64,000 nt of DNA from Metallyticus violacea (GCA_030762175.1 CM060838.1:18025501-18089500), one strand, 5' to 3'; shown: positions 11,466 to 23,220, counted from the first letter of the stretch. Numbers and translations: made by a program. Notes: generated by a model from the sequence alone, not told the origin.

Positions 11466-12030
11466 TTGCCAAAAATTTTACTGTTAAGCTGGTAAGTTTT
11501 CCTAGTATTAGCTCATTAGTATTAGTTCATATTCCGAGAAGCACGATCAAACATAAGTACCCCAAAGTTAATTATACAAGATTACATGCTCTTTACATTT
11601 AAACTGAAGAACAATTACTTGTTGCTGAAAGCTTAACTGTTAAGCTGGTAAGTTTTCCTAGGATTAGCTCATATGTAGAAAAGCATGGTCAAGCATAAGC
11701 AAACCCCAAAACTGATTAAACAAGATTATATGCTCTTTACATTTAAACTGAAGAACAACTATTTGTTGCCGAAAGAACTGTTAAGTGGTAAGTTTTCCTA
11801 GGATTAAGCTCATATTCCAAAAATGTCAAACATAAGCACCCCCAAAGCTGATTATACAAGCTATATGCTCTATACATTTAAACAGAGGAACAACAATTGT
11901 TGCCAAAAGTTTGACTGTTAAGCTGGTAGGTTTTTCTAGCCCATATTCCAAGAAGCACAGTCAAACATAAGCATCCCAAAGTTGAATACACAAGTTTATA
12001 TGCTCTATACATTTAAATTGGGGAACAATG
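11466..12030. repeat. minisatellite, four degenerate ~140-156-bp tandem units
   Basis: Units begin with 'ctgttaagctggtaagtttt' at 11481, 11637, 11778 and 11915 (periods 156, 141, 137). Each contains 'agctcatat', 'aaacataagca.ccc', 'tatgctct.tacatttaaa' and 'ga.gaacaa'. Differing indels make the units unequal. It lies in importin-alpha intron 3 immediately before a mariner relic. Confidence 0.92.
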
Positions 12031-12785
12031 CAAAATTCAATGGTGCAGAAAATATGCCAGGCCTTCACTGCAGATGCAGTAAATGAACAGATGGTGCAAA
12101 GATGGTTCACAAGGTTCCAGGAAGGCAACAAATTTTTTGAGGATTATCTACAGACAGGAAGGCCAACAATAATGGATAAACAAGGTCCTCTTAGTGACTA
12201 CTGAAGAGAACAACAGCCAGACTGGTGAGTACATGGCACAGTAGTTCAACACCAGTGCAAAAACTATATGGCTTCATCTGCATCAGCTAGGAAAAAGATA
12301 TTAACTCAGCTGCTGGGTTCTACAGGGTTGACAATGGCTTAGAAGTCAGTACAAGCTGAAAAAAGGATTCTCTACACAACATTTTATGTGGATGTCATCA
12401 ATGGTTGACAGGATATAAATCTCCCCAAAAGCCACAATCACCACTAAATTAACAGAACGTAAACATGAAGTGAACTGCTGCCATCCAGCAAACAATAACA
12501 CCATTGTGTACTTTAACCAGCTGAAACTTGTTAATGAAAAGCTGAAACTAAGGAGTCTGCAGTGATGAATTGCAAAGATATTTTTTGACACGATAAAGCA
12601 AAACTACATACAGATAAAGTGGCTTGTGAAATCATTCTCCCTCTTAGTTGGAAGACTAGTGCAACCACCATATTATCCGGAAATTGCACTGTCAGATTTA
12701 TCAATATTCCTTTCTTTGGATAATCATCCCTAAGGACAGCAATTACAACCTCTGCCAATCTGGAAACTGCAATGGAGTTCTTCTA
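12030..12785 (+). mobile_element. decayed mariner relic (SETMAR-like lineage)
   Basis: In pieces on the plus strand: WFTRFQEGNKFFEDYLQTGR (mariner W...F..G....ED....GRP), TIWLHLHQLGK (recognition helix and linker), NTIVYFNQLKLVNEKL, and PPYYPEIALSDLSIFL, which is the mariner catalytic PPYSPDLAPSD.HLF motif. Frameshifted and stop-ridden. Similar to the lineage domesticated in primate SETMAR, judged only from motif spelling. Confidence 0.72.
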
Positions 12786-13090
12786 CACATAGTCTTCTTT
12801 CAACTATATCTGAACTCAACACAGCAGAGCGGAAATTACAGAATTGAGTGAATCTGTTGTTGATAATTATATAAGAAATTAATATTACAGGAGCAATTTT
12901 TTGTATGGAGAGTAAAATGAGTAAAATGAAACAGTTTATTCAAGATAATTCTTCTATTATCTTAATATTAATTGATATTAATACTGCAATTATTTACTTA
13001 ACAGTTAAGGTATGACACCAGATAAGAATTTTATGAAGGCAATAACCCTTATCAGCGAAGTCAGAAACTTATGGACCTAGCCTTATATGT
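12786..13090 (-). mobile_element. terminal fragment of mariner family M2
   Basis: Shares 'ttctacacatag.cttcttt', 'caacacagcagagcgga' and the terminal block 'gcaataacccttatcagcg' through 'aacttatggacctagcc' with the fuller copy at 25005-26262. Only the 5' untranslated part and terminal repeat are present. It adjoins the plus-strand mariner relic. Confidence 0.72.
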
Positions 13091-13187
13091 TTTCCAGTGC
13101 TAAAACCCATAACCATATAACCCTTTTTCACATGGTTTAACAAAGTATTCCTCTAATAATATATATCATGCTTTATCAAATACTTAC

Positions 13188-13392
13188 TTATCATGGCGCT
13201 CAAGACAGTGTACCAATACTGGCAAAATCCCACTTTCAATCAATGCATCTATAGGTGGGTTACGGTCCGAGGACAGCAGTTTACGAGCTGACTGGACGGC
13301 ATTTAATTGTATAAGAGGATTGTCACTTCCTGCATTAGCCACAAGTTGTTCCAAATTTGTTGTTGCTAAACTTCTCTCAATGTCATCTTCAT
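13188..13392 (-). CDS. Kap-alpha3: importin-alpha exon 3: end of IBB linker and ARM repeat 1
   Basis: The split codon G|AT joins exon 2. Acceptor AATTACAG precedes 13392; donor GTAAGTA runs 13187-13181. It encodes the acidic linker DEDDIERSL, then ARM1 with [19 protein letters not shown] and [16 protein letters not shown], nearly identical to vertebrate alpha-4. It ends with two bases of an Asn codon completed in exon 4 (AA|T). Confidence 0.96.
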
Positions 13393-15869
13393 CTGTAATT
13401 CATAATTTAAAATAGAAATTAAACTTCATAAGTTATTAACAAAGCATAGCAAAGCAGAATTTAGACATAATTGTAAAGATTAATGAAAATGGCAAAATTT
13501 TAAAATTCTACTTCCTGCAATCTAGCAATGCTGATCTAAAGATTTGGTTATCATTTGCACACATACAATGACCTTTATCTCTAAACATACTGTAGTTAGC
13601 TGCTATGTAACCAAAAGAGATATAAGGATAAAATAATTTTCAGAGTTGTATTTACAGTATTAAGGCAGCATGTGGTGTATGAAATCACCTAACATGAAAC
13701 AAAAAGATTCCATGTGATTGCATCCAAAAATATTTTTAGTGAAATTTATATTAAACAATTCAAGGTGATGTTTATACTCTTAATTGATGACAATGTCAAT
13801 TAAAAAGTTGATTCAAATTTTTTCTTTCATATTTAATACAGGAAATGAGTTATGGACACCTCTCAGTGAAAATAATCAGTATGCTTTAGAATGAAGCTAC
13901 CTATTTCACATGTGAACTATCAATGAACTTGAAAATATTTCTTTCTACAATTAGCTATGCTATCAGACACATAAAAGGGGGGGGGGGGAGGGGATGATAC
14001 TAAGAAAATAAGTGACATATAGCTGACAGTCAAATAAAATTGCAATAAAAAAAAACATGGAACTAGCAGCATTAGATGTCTAATCATAGATTTGATTAGG
14101 TATCTAATCAAGCTCTATGTTATTTTCTGTGAAATATGAGTGTAATAAAAATAAAAAATAAATAAAGCTTGATTCCTATTTCAGAATATTTCAGTTACTA
14201 CTGCAAAGAGAAAACTTCTGTATTATAATCTCTGGGATAGGGCTGCAATTAAAAAGCTATTCCTGAAGGATAAAAAAAAATGAAATAAGAAAAACAATCA
14301 TAAATCTTGTATTCGGACAAACATTACAAAAGAAGCATTCACCCTGCATAACCCTAAGAGTGAAAAATAGATCTGGTATGGTAAGGGGCTGCTTTTCATT
14401 CAGTGGAGCACACAATCAACAAGAAATGGTGAACAAAAACATCTACTACCCAATAGAAATATCTAGTACAAATGTTACACTGTTCCTTCTGGAAAACATG
14501 TGATTAAACACAATTTGCATTCAATAAGATAAAAGCTGTTTAATGATTATCAGAAAATCAAACAAGATACTGGTGGATTCAAAGTATTGGGGGACCTTAT
14601 CTCAAATGATCTCTGAAACTTGATAAAAGGTTTGGAAGGAATCAGAACAGAGACTCTAAGATAATATATAATCAGCATGGACCAAGTATCATCAAGTGAG
14701 TAGCAGAAACATACCCAGCATATGTTTCAAGTTGGCAAGAAGATAATGAAGATTTCTTCATGACAAGAGAGGTAAATGTGGACAATAATTATAAAAATAC
14801 CTGTAATATTGTTTTATCCCATATACATACATGTTTTATAAAGTAGAAGCATCAATCTGCTGTATTCCTGTGTGTTTGTTGCATTTTTCTGTTATCTTCA
14901 TTCACATTTCCAGAAAATACCTACAATAGTACGAAGAAACTTCTGCATTTTGAAGCAAGTTTGTTTGTCAAAGAAAAAATGTAGATGCCTGCTCCGACCA
15001 ATCCCTACACAATCTGGTTCATTCCTGAAACTTACCTTTTTTCCAAAGCATTTCCTTAAATTATTTTGATTTACTCCAATGCAAGCAAAAAAATATGATT
15101 ATCATTTACTTCCATAGTAAATTATTGTTTAACTGGCCCATATTAGTTCCCCTGAGTCTTTTAAATGCTACAAAACCCACATCTCACATTCTGAGATCAA
15201 TTATGTAAGTTTATATTGCTTTGAACACTAAAATATAGAGTGGTTTGCTGATTATTTCCTGAGCCTATTTATCACTATAGGTGAAGTTCTAATCTAAACT
15301 CAAAAAATGAAGTTATATTTAAGGTAATTAGAAGTATCATGGGGGGGATGATGACAACATATGAGGACACAACCTCCACTGGTGATTTGATTATTTCAGT
15401 GTTTGATATGTGTCATTTTCAATCATGATGTATAAAATTGATAGGCATATAAAGTTGCAAGAATTTCGAGAGAAACATATCAGCAAAATGACACCATTAA
15501 GATATTTATCTAATCCAATTTTCCAAACAGGTATTGGAGAAAAGTTAGATACTGAGCAATAAACTGTGTCTCACACACTATATTGTTAATGCAGATGTAC
15601 AAATCAAGTTTCCATGATCTCTTAAACACAAAAAGCTAAGAATTTCTGACTAAGCAAATACCATGCCCCTCATTGTGCTATCAATCAGAATTTGTATACA
15701 ATAATGGAAACCAGTTACCTTCAGTGGAATGCAATTCTTGGAACACTACATTAAAAGTTCTACTGATGCAAGCAATTGATACTGCTCAGTTGCATTTATC
15801 ATTTCAATTATTTCAGTTGCATTTCTGTATGAAGTGCATGTCAGATATTCTACTGTGTATTTGTGTATC
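13393..15869. other. importin-alpha intron 2, left part, unrecognised
   Basis: 2.5 kb of AT-rich intron. Contains a 13-base G-run interrupted by A near 13978-13994. No reproducible coding or repeat match was recognised. Confidence 0.5.
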
Positions 15870-16260
15870 ATGCAGTACGCTGAGCATGAAATATACACTA
15901 GAACAAAGAATATTTACTTATGATTGTCATGTGCACAAGAAATCATACAAGTACTGTAGGAGAGGATGTTACATTAAATTTCCAGGGTAACATCCATTGG
16001 GAAGTGCAATTTTCAGTCTGGTGAACAAAGTTCAAACCCTAAGCATTTTCAATGATAAAAAGTTGATAGCAAAACACTGGTTTTAAAGAGGTGAAGCTTG
16101 ATGAAATATGCTATCTATTAGAAACCTTTCCTTGAAATTCCTTAACACGATTAGCCCAGCAAGTTGGTGCACCAGTCTGCAATGCATGTAAGTCTTACAG
16201 CTACTTCATCTTAATCCAAGAAGTTAGGGCACTTCAAGCATCTATTAGGATGGCGAGTAT
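15870..16260 (+). mobile_element. N-terminal fragment of an IS630-like (DUF4817-type) transposase
   Basis: The plus strand reads MKYTLEQRIFTYDC then KSYKYCRRGCYIKFPG, the typical start of insect DUF4817/IS630-like transposases (F.YD.YV, ..CRR.F..KFPG). Degraded second-helix sequence follows (VLKR.SLMKYAIY, SLTATSS.SKKLGHFKHLL). It stops at an AT-rich junction near 16260; the catalytic domain is absent. It lies in importin-alpha intron 2. Confidence 0.65.
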
Positions 16261-16710
16261 AATTATTACTATTTATTACTAAATAAATACACAAAAAATG
16301 TGCACTATGAGTTCTGACTCTGGTATGATTTTCCTCAGCAGATAGCAAAATCACGCAGTAACTTCCTGTCAGCAAAATCAATTTCCTATTGTACAGCAGA
16401 TTCAGAACATGTATAAATTTTCAACACACATCAATGTTGTGGACTACGCTCATGGAAAAAGTATGCAAATCACAAGGGTTTGTTATCTCAATATTAGAAA
16501 CTTGCAATACAGTTTTCATTTTGCTGGTGAGCTGATAAGAGGTTCAAGAAATCAAATCTGGCAAAATTCAGAAATGTGGCTCATTATACAACAAATTATT
16601 ATTGAGGAAATCACTATAAAATAAACAATGTTACCATTTTCAACATACCTGGAATACTGACTATAGAAACTTATAAATAAGACTCAAAATTTTATTTACT
16701 TTCTTCCTAC

Positions 16711-16813
16711 CTGTAGAGTCTGCTATTGGAACATTTCGCCTCTTTTGCAAGGTTTCTTCTCGTTTATTCTTCCTGAGTTCAATAGTAACTTCATTTCTCC
16801 TCCTCCTCATTTC
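16711..16813 (-). CDS. Kap-alpha3: importin-alpha exon 2: basic IBB helix
   Basis: Acceptor TTTTTGCAG precedes 16813; donor GTAGGAAG follows 16711. Phase 0 in, phase 1 out (103 nt). It encodes the arginine/lysine-rich IBB helix: EMRRRRNEVTIELRKNKREE, then TLQKRRNVPIADST. This basic stretch binds importin-beta and, when free, folds back to occupy the NLS groove (established for the family). Confidence 0.95.
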
Positions 16814-17532
16814 CTGCAAAAATTAAGCTGTTATTAGTTTAAAGAATTTAAATAAAAAAAAAACACTAAATCAAAGCAAATATTGATTTTTCCATGTATG
16901 CTTGTACTTCTCGATTCCCTTAAATTTAATTTTCATTTAATACTATTATCTACTATAGTAATGAATTTAACAGTTTTATGCCACCATTTAATTGTGCATT
17001 CTCAGTTTGATGTACAGTTGTTACCTCTAAAGTAATCTCATTTCATATTACAGCACATTGACATATCTTTTTACTTCTTCGTGCTATATTTCATAGTTTT
17101 TTTGTATATGTAGTTATTTGTGCTCATTGTTGCTAAATCCTTATATTCTGTTCCAACTGAAATTCAAAATACATTATACATATACATACGCCAAACAAAA
17201 GTTAAATTGAGTCTTCCACAGGTTACTGGCCATGTGTTGTGATGTCATCAGTGATGTATTTTGTACATAAGTCTGCTTTATTGTCATTCCGGATGCCTCT
17301 TAAAAGTTAATCTTTAGGTTACATTTTGTTAGACAAATCTTTTCTAATAGCAAATAAGTGGTAAGGTTAACCTTAGGAAGTAAGCAAACAGCATTACTTA
17401 TAAGTAGGGCCAGGATATATGTGTACAAATGCTTACTTTTACCAACTTTCTAAGTCTTGCAAATACATGTATATACATCTATTTTTTCCTCATTTTGGCC
17501 TGAGCACATGACATATGCTATTCTTTTGAACT
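16814..17532. other. intron 1 sequence, nothing recognised
   Basis: AT-rich start (gene-distal end) of the 13.3 kb importin-alpha intron 1. No match seen. Confidence 0.5.
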
Positions 17533-17755
17533 ACAAGGGTAGGTCCACAAGTTTCCAGCCTTGTCAATAAGGATTATCACCATCATAAAACCCTTATCTG
17601 GCATCATACTTTACCTGTAAAGTACATAATTTAGGCTGTAACTTCCACTCTGCTGTATTCAGTTGTTCCAATATAGTTGCATAAAGAAGACTATGTGTAG
17701 AAGATTGTGACATGTTCAAAATGGAGTTTCAAGCAAGAGGCGATTCATTTGATGC
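17533..17755 (+). mobile_element. terminal fragment of mariner family M2
   Basis: Begins 'taggtccacaagtttccagc' and runs through 'acttccactctgctgt', 'gcataaagaagactatgtgt' and 'gtgacatgttcaaaatg', the M2 5' end in the sense direction up to the start of transposase (MFKM). It mirrors 31600-31905 and 12786-13090. Confidence 0.72.
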
Positions 17756-17775
17756 ATTTGTTGATAAAAGTCATT

Positions 17776-18240
17776 GTGGTTACCAGTTTCAGACATGAAA
17801 AGAAGTACGAAGGAGTAAAATGTTGTCACATTTAGTATGCATATGTTTGGTTAATATCATTATAATTGATTATTTTACACACAATTATGAATTTGTTCGT
17901 AAAAGTGGTTATCATTTTAATCATATATAGTGAATGATTATTTACAAATAAATCATGTAGATTCACATATGAGAAGAAGTGCAAAGGAGTAGAATGTTGT
18001 CACATGTGTGATTATGTTTGATTAATATGATTAAATTAAATGAGAGAATGATTCTCATGAATTTTTTTTCAAAGTATAGTCATTTGGTTACCAGTTTCAA
18101 ACATAGATAGTAAACAATTATTCACAAAATAAATTCTGTAGTTTCAGACATGAAAACTATGAAGTAGAATGCTGTCATATGTTGTATGCTATTGTTTGAT
18201 TAATATGATTAAAAATGAAAAATTTATTATTTTACATACC
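17776..18240. repeat. three degenerate tandem units of ~175-180 bp
   Basis: Recurring block '(gt)ttcagacatgaaaagaagt', 'gaagtagaatgttgtcacat', 'atgtttgattaatatgatta', at about 17784, 17957 and 18139. Third minisatellite-like array in the importin-alpha introns. Confidence 0.82.
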
Positions 18241-18419
18241 ATTTTCTTCCTAATAATTTTCTATAAAACTGAGTTACAAAATAAAAGATTGATTTAGCAA
18301 ACTATCATCATTAACAGTTTTATTTCATCGTGAATGTTGCTAATATAACATAGGATATAAAATTATTATTGCTAATTAACATGGCATATAATGTATGAAA
18401 TCACACAAGTAAAAATTAT

Positions 18420-19375
18420 CATAAAATTGGAAATGCAGAATCAGACCACGATCTTCAGGTTTCCAGGCTAACACTCTACCAACTGAGCTATTGTGTGCTC
18501 CTCCAAACACAAAACCATGAACTTATCTCATCTGATTCCATACTTCCCCACAGAACTCCCTAATGTTTCCCTAATATGAGAGATTAATCCCTTAAAGATG
18601 ACATGTTATACAAGTATTTATAAGCCAGGCTTCTAGTTTGACCATATAGAGTTTATTTATACAAGGAAATTGTTCTTTCACACCAGCCACGCATAGGATA
18701 TACCTTGGAAATGAAAAAACACATTTGAAAAATTACAGGTCATAGCCAGGATCCAAAGCACGAACCTTCAGCCTTCCAAGCTGATATTACTAACTGAACT
18801 ATTATGTCCTCTTCCAAGCACGAAACCATGAAACTTTCTCATCTGATTCTATATATCTCAGAGAACTCCCTAAGATTTTGCTACTATGAGAGATTAATTC
18901 GTCGTAAGGTTGAAGATTAGTGTTTTGAATCTCGACAGGGATCCAAATTCTTCAAGCCTGATTCATTTCCTATTTAATCCTATACACGGTTGTTGGAAAA
19001 GAACAATTTCATATAAAAATTCATTTCTATATAGTTAGCAGTTAAACCAGAAGCTTGGGTTATAAGTACTCATAGAATTACAAGTTGCCTGCCTCTTAAG
19101 GAATTAATCTCTCGTAGTACAGAAACCTTAAGATCTCCAGGGTATGCAGAATCAGATGAGAGAGGTTTGTGGTTTCATGTCTGGAGGAGAATGTGATAGC
19201 TTTGCTAGTAGAATGTCAGCCTGGAAGCCTGAAGATTCATGATTCAAACAGTTCAGCTGATAGAATATCAGCTTGGAAGGCTGAAAATTCATGGTTCGAA
19301 TTCCGTCCATGACCAACATTTTTCAAGTCTGAATGTTACATCTTATGCATAGCTGGTGTGAAAGAACAATTTTTT
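18420..19375. mobile_element. inverted array of tRNA-derived SINE-C copies
   Basis: 18420-18905 reads as SINE-C on the minus strand in two direct copies. The A-box region tagctcagttggtagagtg is followed by a CCTGAAG-type anticodon stem. 18915-19375 carries the same composite on the plus strand (gatagctttgctagtagaatg, B-box ggttcgaattcc at 19293-19304). Shared non-tRNA body: 'ttaatctctc.tagta', 'gaatcagatgaga', 'gctggtgtgaaagaacaat'. The two halves form a ~470-bp imperfect head-to-head inverted repeat. None is a functional tRNA: the folds are broken and no acceptor pairing is kept. Confidence 0.82.
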
Positions 19376-19399
19376 TATATATCATGCAATTTTCATGAA

Positions 19400-20235
19400 A
19401 TGACTGAAATATATAGTCAGAATTAGAAAGAGTGATATTATTAAAGAATGCTTTAGTATACGGGAGAAATGTAAGTGGAAAGAATCATGGTATCTCAATT
19501 TGCAGGAAATTTTACAACAGATAGGTCTAGGAGAAGTGTGGATGAATAGGAAATACTAAAACAGAAAATTTTGGAAAGAAATAAGTCTAAGATTGGAAGA
19601 TATTGAGCAACAAGAAATATAATAGTTTGGGTGAAAAGAGTTCACTGAGATTTCATAGGAGAATAAAATAGTATGGGGTAAGGAAAAATATATATAGAAC
19701 AATGTGATAAGGCAGGTAGAGAAAGGTTTATTTAGGCTAGAACTGGAGTTATGAATTTAAAAGGATTGGGATATGATAAAGGAAATTGTTTAATGTGTCG
19801 AGAAAACAACAGAAAGTTTCATTGTTAGTTATACTGTAATCAAACAAAGTTATGGATAGAAAAAGTTTGGAATAAAAAATAGGAAAATTTATGTGGAGAA
19901 ATTTTAATTAGGAAGATTTTTATTGTAAAAGGAGAGAAAGATATAAAAATGAAAGGGAACTATTTAGGTAAAGTTAGAGAAAAATGGCTAAGAGTGATGA
20001 AGAGAATGATGGAAGGAAATATAGAAACAAATGTAACCTTAGAAGTATAATAAGTGAAGAATATTACAAAATATGATGGTCACCAATGCACTAATAACCG
20101 CGAGTTGTGAGCAGTGGGACCAGAATGTTAACAAGCAACTTAGCAAAATTAATAATTGGATTGGGTTATTGTAATAAGTGTAATTTTATTACAATGTTGT
20201 GTTTGTTGGAAATAAATTCAAATTAAAAAAAATGC
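19400..20235 (+). mobile_element. LINE 3' end relic (R1/RTE-like)
   Basis: The plus strand carries KCKWKESWYLNLQEILQQIG, FWKEISLRLEDIEQQE and CLMCRENNRKFHC..YC. The last is a zinc-knuckle-like CX2C..HX4C found at the C-terminus of R1/I-type ORF2. YLGKVREKWLRVMKRMMEG follows. The copy ends near 20230 with an A-rich tail after 'gttggaaataaattcaaatt'. Same family as the relic at 1560-2430. Confidence 0.65.
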
Positions 20236-20244
20236 ATTTGTAGA

Positions 20245-20560
20245 ACTTGTTTTTAGTAGTCTTGAATCATTTCTTGAAATTTGCTGGATTCCTCTTAAAC
20301 ACTTCCAGACATTGGCTGTTGGAACTTGAGAGCAATTTTGCTCTGGAGTGAGCAGGCAAGACACCCATCTTGCAGCTTTTTTTATAACCCAGATCATTAT
20401 GTAAGTATGAACTAGTGACTCATAAGAAATTCCTGTGGCTTCCTCAATCTCCTACTAATCTGCAAAATTCATATCATGCACTTTATTCATAACTTCTGTC
20501 TTGGACATGCGTAATGTGGTTCATCACTTGTGTGCCTGCATGATCAAAAATTCATAATGG
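20245..20560 (-). mobile_element. mariner transposase N-half fragment
   Basis: The minus strand reads MSKTEVMNKVHD-like, then VIKKAARWVSCLLTPEQN (compare mariner ..RVAAKFVPRLLT.EQK) and a further degenerate stretch. Short and frameshifted, so the assignment rests on one motif region. Confidence 0.45.
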
Positions 20561-20904
20561 AAAATTGAGGCAATGAATCTCCAAAAACACATCCAACGTA
20601 ATTGCCTTTCCTGTTTTATCTATAAATAAAAAAATTAAAAAATTGACGACCACTCTAACCAATTTTTTTCCATAATGAAAATACATAATACTGATTCAGT
20701 TGAATGTTTGTAAAAGACAAAATATTTAACAGAGTGATTTAACAGCTGCAATATATAAAAAGAGTTGCCATGACAATGGCATAGAAATATTTAAAAACAT
20801 GCAACTTCTTATGGGCTGATTCCAGAAAAATTTGAATCCACCATTGTTGTTTCCAATGTACAAATTCTCCTATAGTCACAAAAATTATATATCCATTTTA
20901 TATG

Positions 20905-21180
20905 GAGTGTACGACCCTTCATGTAACCGGTTTCGCAGCATGCAGCTGGCCAGCAAGGTTGACTGATATGTCGGCAGTGCATGTGACAGGAAGTCTGCAG
21001 TAAATATAGTACGGTTTGTCATTTAAGTTATTTCTAACATATATAACATAAACACTTAAAAAGAAAAGTAAATTACTCACTTATATTAAGCAAGGAGATG
21101 CTGGAACTCCCTCCCTTCGTGGTTCAAGCATTTCTGACATCTGCTTAGGAATTTGCTCATTATGCTCTGCAGTACCCTCT
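20905..21180 (-). mobile_element. end fragment of IS630-like family N1
   Basis: Nearly identical to 49135-49330 over 'aagttatttctaacatat', 'aacacttaaaaaagaaaagtaaatta', 'ttaagcaaggagatgctggaact' and 'ttcaagcatttctgacatctgcttagg'. There the adjacent minus-strand frame encodes the transposase C-terminus. Only the terminal repeat and last codons remain here. Confidence 0.72.
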
Positions 21181-21188
21181 GAGAAATG

Positions 21189-21271
21189 AAGCCTATGCAA
21201 TCATGGAAGCTATACCTGAGGGGAGTTTCTGTTTTTATATATATGTACAGTTTCCATGATTGCATAGGCTT
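21189..21271. repeat. short hairpin, ~20-bp inverted repeat
   Basis: aagcctatgcaatcatggaa (21189-21208) is the reverse complement of 21251-21271 apart from one extra base. The loop is about 42 bases. It directly follows the N1 transposon fragment. Confidence 0.85.
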
Positions 21272-22336
21272 GCTGGCTGCATTCTCAGAATGTTTGGGTC
21301 TACATACCTATGTGAGCAGCTATTTTCTCTGATTAAGCTGAATAAATCTCAAAGAATCTCAAAACTGCCATTACATAAATGGCTCTAACTTATATATTTA
21401 TTTAAAAAAAAAAAATTACAGTGATTCAACTGTAATTTCCATTACATACATTTCTGTTAGCTCTACAACAGAAGTTTACTTATTTAATTTAAAAAATTGT
21501 TGGCTTTTACAATTTTTTTTATTTATAATTGCCGTAAGGTAACCCGTTTGAACCAGACCACCTGCAACCAGGCAAAAAAAGGTGTGAAACTTACCTTAAA
21601 ATTGTCATTTTGTAACATGCAGCATGAAATGTGTACTAATATAGCACATGTTGATGTAATTTTTGAACAAGAACTGTTTTACTGGAGCACTAATTTCATT
21701 CTGCAGCTCCAAGCTATTAACCTCCTCCCACTGTTCCCTCCCGCCTGGCTCCTATGTGCTATGTTGATAGGCTCCTCCCGCCACTCAGAAACACAAAAGC
21801 AGGAAAGGTAACAAAGAGCAGCTAGTGGCCTAAATTAGCATTTTTATTGAAATGAAAAATGTTAGTTGTAATAAAATGGCTATCTGCGAGAGTTGTGAAT
21901 GGACAATAAAGTATGTGCTTGAGGTTGATAGGGATTTACATAGTGCCAAGCTGACAGTAGATCACAAAGTAAGCAAAGGCCTTCTCGGTGTGGAAAATGT
22001 AGCATACAGTGTACTTGCAGTAAAGCCAACAAGTAGGTAGGTGTAAAGTGTGTTGCAACTACACTACCCTTGCCAGAAAGGGCACCTTTTTAAAATCCAA
22101 CTTCGATCAGGAGGAGTGATTGCACTGATTTATAATTCATGCTGCAGTTTTATTCTGGCAATTAACATAATAATTACACTAACTACTGTTATAAATCAGT
22201 TTGTATAACTTACATTTAAGTGAAGACCTAACCAAATATTTATTATTTCAAGTGTCTTTGTCTAACTTAGATTTTAAAATTGTTCGGATTGCATGTATTC
22301 TTCTCCACTATTATAATGTACACTATGCTGATTCAC
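21272..22336. other. intron 1 sequence, nothing firmly recognised
   Basis: Contains two modest plus-strand frames (21497-21811, 104 codons; 21852-22040, 62 codons). Neither shows a known motif. Slightly GC-richer around 21720-21790. Possibly unidentified mobile DNA. Confidence 0.4.
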
Positions 22337-22455
22337 ATGTCATGAGCAAAATACCATGAAGTACATTAATGCAACTTTAATCTAATTTAGAAGTTACATT
22401 TTAAGATTGAAGTTACAAGTTAGATTAGTGGACTTCGTGGTATTTTGCTCATGGC
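22337..22455. repeat. imperfect hairpin, ~50-bp arms
   Basis: The block 'catgagcaaaataccatgaa' near 22337-22360 is answered by 'ttcgtggtattttgctcatgg' at 22432-22453. The arms are joined through further partly complementary sequence ('aatctaa...gaagtta' and 'gaagtta...tagatta'). Resembles a small palindromic transposon remnant. Confidence 0.75.
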
Positions 22456-22509
22456 TCCTACTGCATCATTATAATAATGGCAAACCTCATTAAAGTAGTA
22501 CCAGTACCA

Positions 22510-23220
22510 GTTAATGGATGAAATTGTGACCACACTTGGGTATCTTGGCATGAATGAATGTCCCCATATCACTTATAACAACAATGGATTAATGTTTCCA
22601 TTTGACATTTCTGAAATCAGATTATATATAAAGAATCTAAAAAAGAAAAAAGCTGCAGGCCCAGAGGGAATTATAAATGAAGTAATAGTAAATCTGGAGG
22701 ATATTATGACAATTTTTATTCAATTTAATGATTGTATTTGGAAGGAAGCCAATGTCACAATTCTTAAAAAGAGTGCCAACAAGGATTCAAAAGGACCTAA
22801 ATCATATAGGCCAATCTGTCTGCTAAATACCATAGGCAAAATTCTGGAGGAATTAATATGTAAGAGATTGAAAGAATTTAGAAATATGTTAGGTATGTAC
22901 AATAACAAGTTTGGTTTTAGAAAAGGGAGATCAATGGAATATGCAATTAGTCAGCTGGTAAAATTGTAAAATTCAATAATGGTATTGCCTTTTTAATTGA
23001 TATTTCAGGCCCTTCAACAATCTATGGTGGCCTAAATTGTTTGAATGATTATAGGAAAGAGGTTTCACCAAGTGTTTATATATAATGTTAAAACATTACT
23101 GTAAGAATAGAAGAACATTTATTAAAGGTATTGAGAATAACATATTACAGAGAAATTACAAAGGAATGTCCCCAGGAATTGATCCTAGGTCTGACTTTTT
23201 GGGATGATATTTTATTTATA
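22510..23220 (+). mobile_element. LINE reverse transcriptase fragment
   Basis: An open frame at 22514-22969 (151 codons) contains KKKAAGPEGIINEVI, W..ANVTILKKSAN, YRPICLLNTIGKILEELIC and NKFGFRKGRSMEYAISQL. These are the N-terminal RT motifs of R1/jockey-type non-LTR retrotransposons (K..GPDGI, YRPI.LL...GK..E, QFGFR.GRS). Decayed sequence follows to about 23220, still showing IEGN..R and PQELILG-type RT residues. 5' and 3' parts missing. Confidence 0.82.

Noticed and set aside
11466..12030. CRISPR-like array
   Set aside because: Units are long, degenerate and have no repeat/spacer pattern; this is a eukaryotic intron.
18440..18515. Candidate minus-strand tRNA (tagctcagttggtagag)
   Set aside because: B-box and acceptor stem are broken, and the same sequence recurs within the SINE-C array.
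22720..22908. 62-codon minus-strand frame
   Set aside because: Antisense shadow of the LINE reverse transcriptase fragment.
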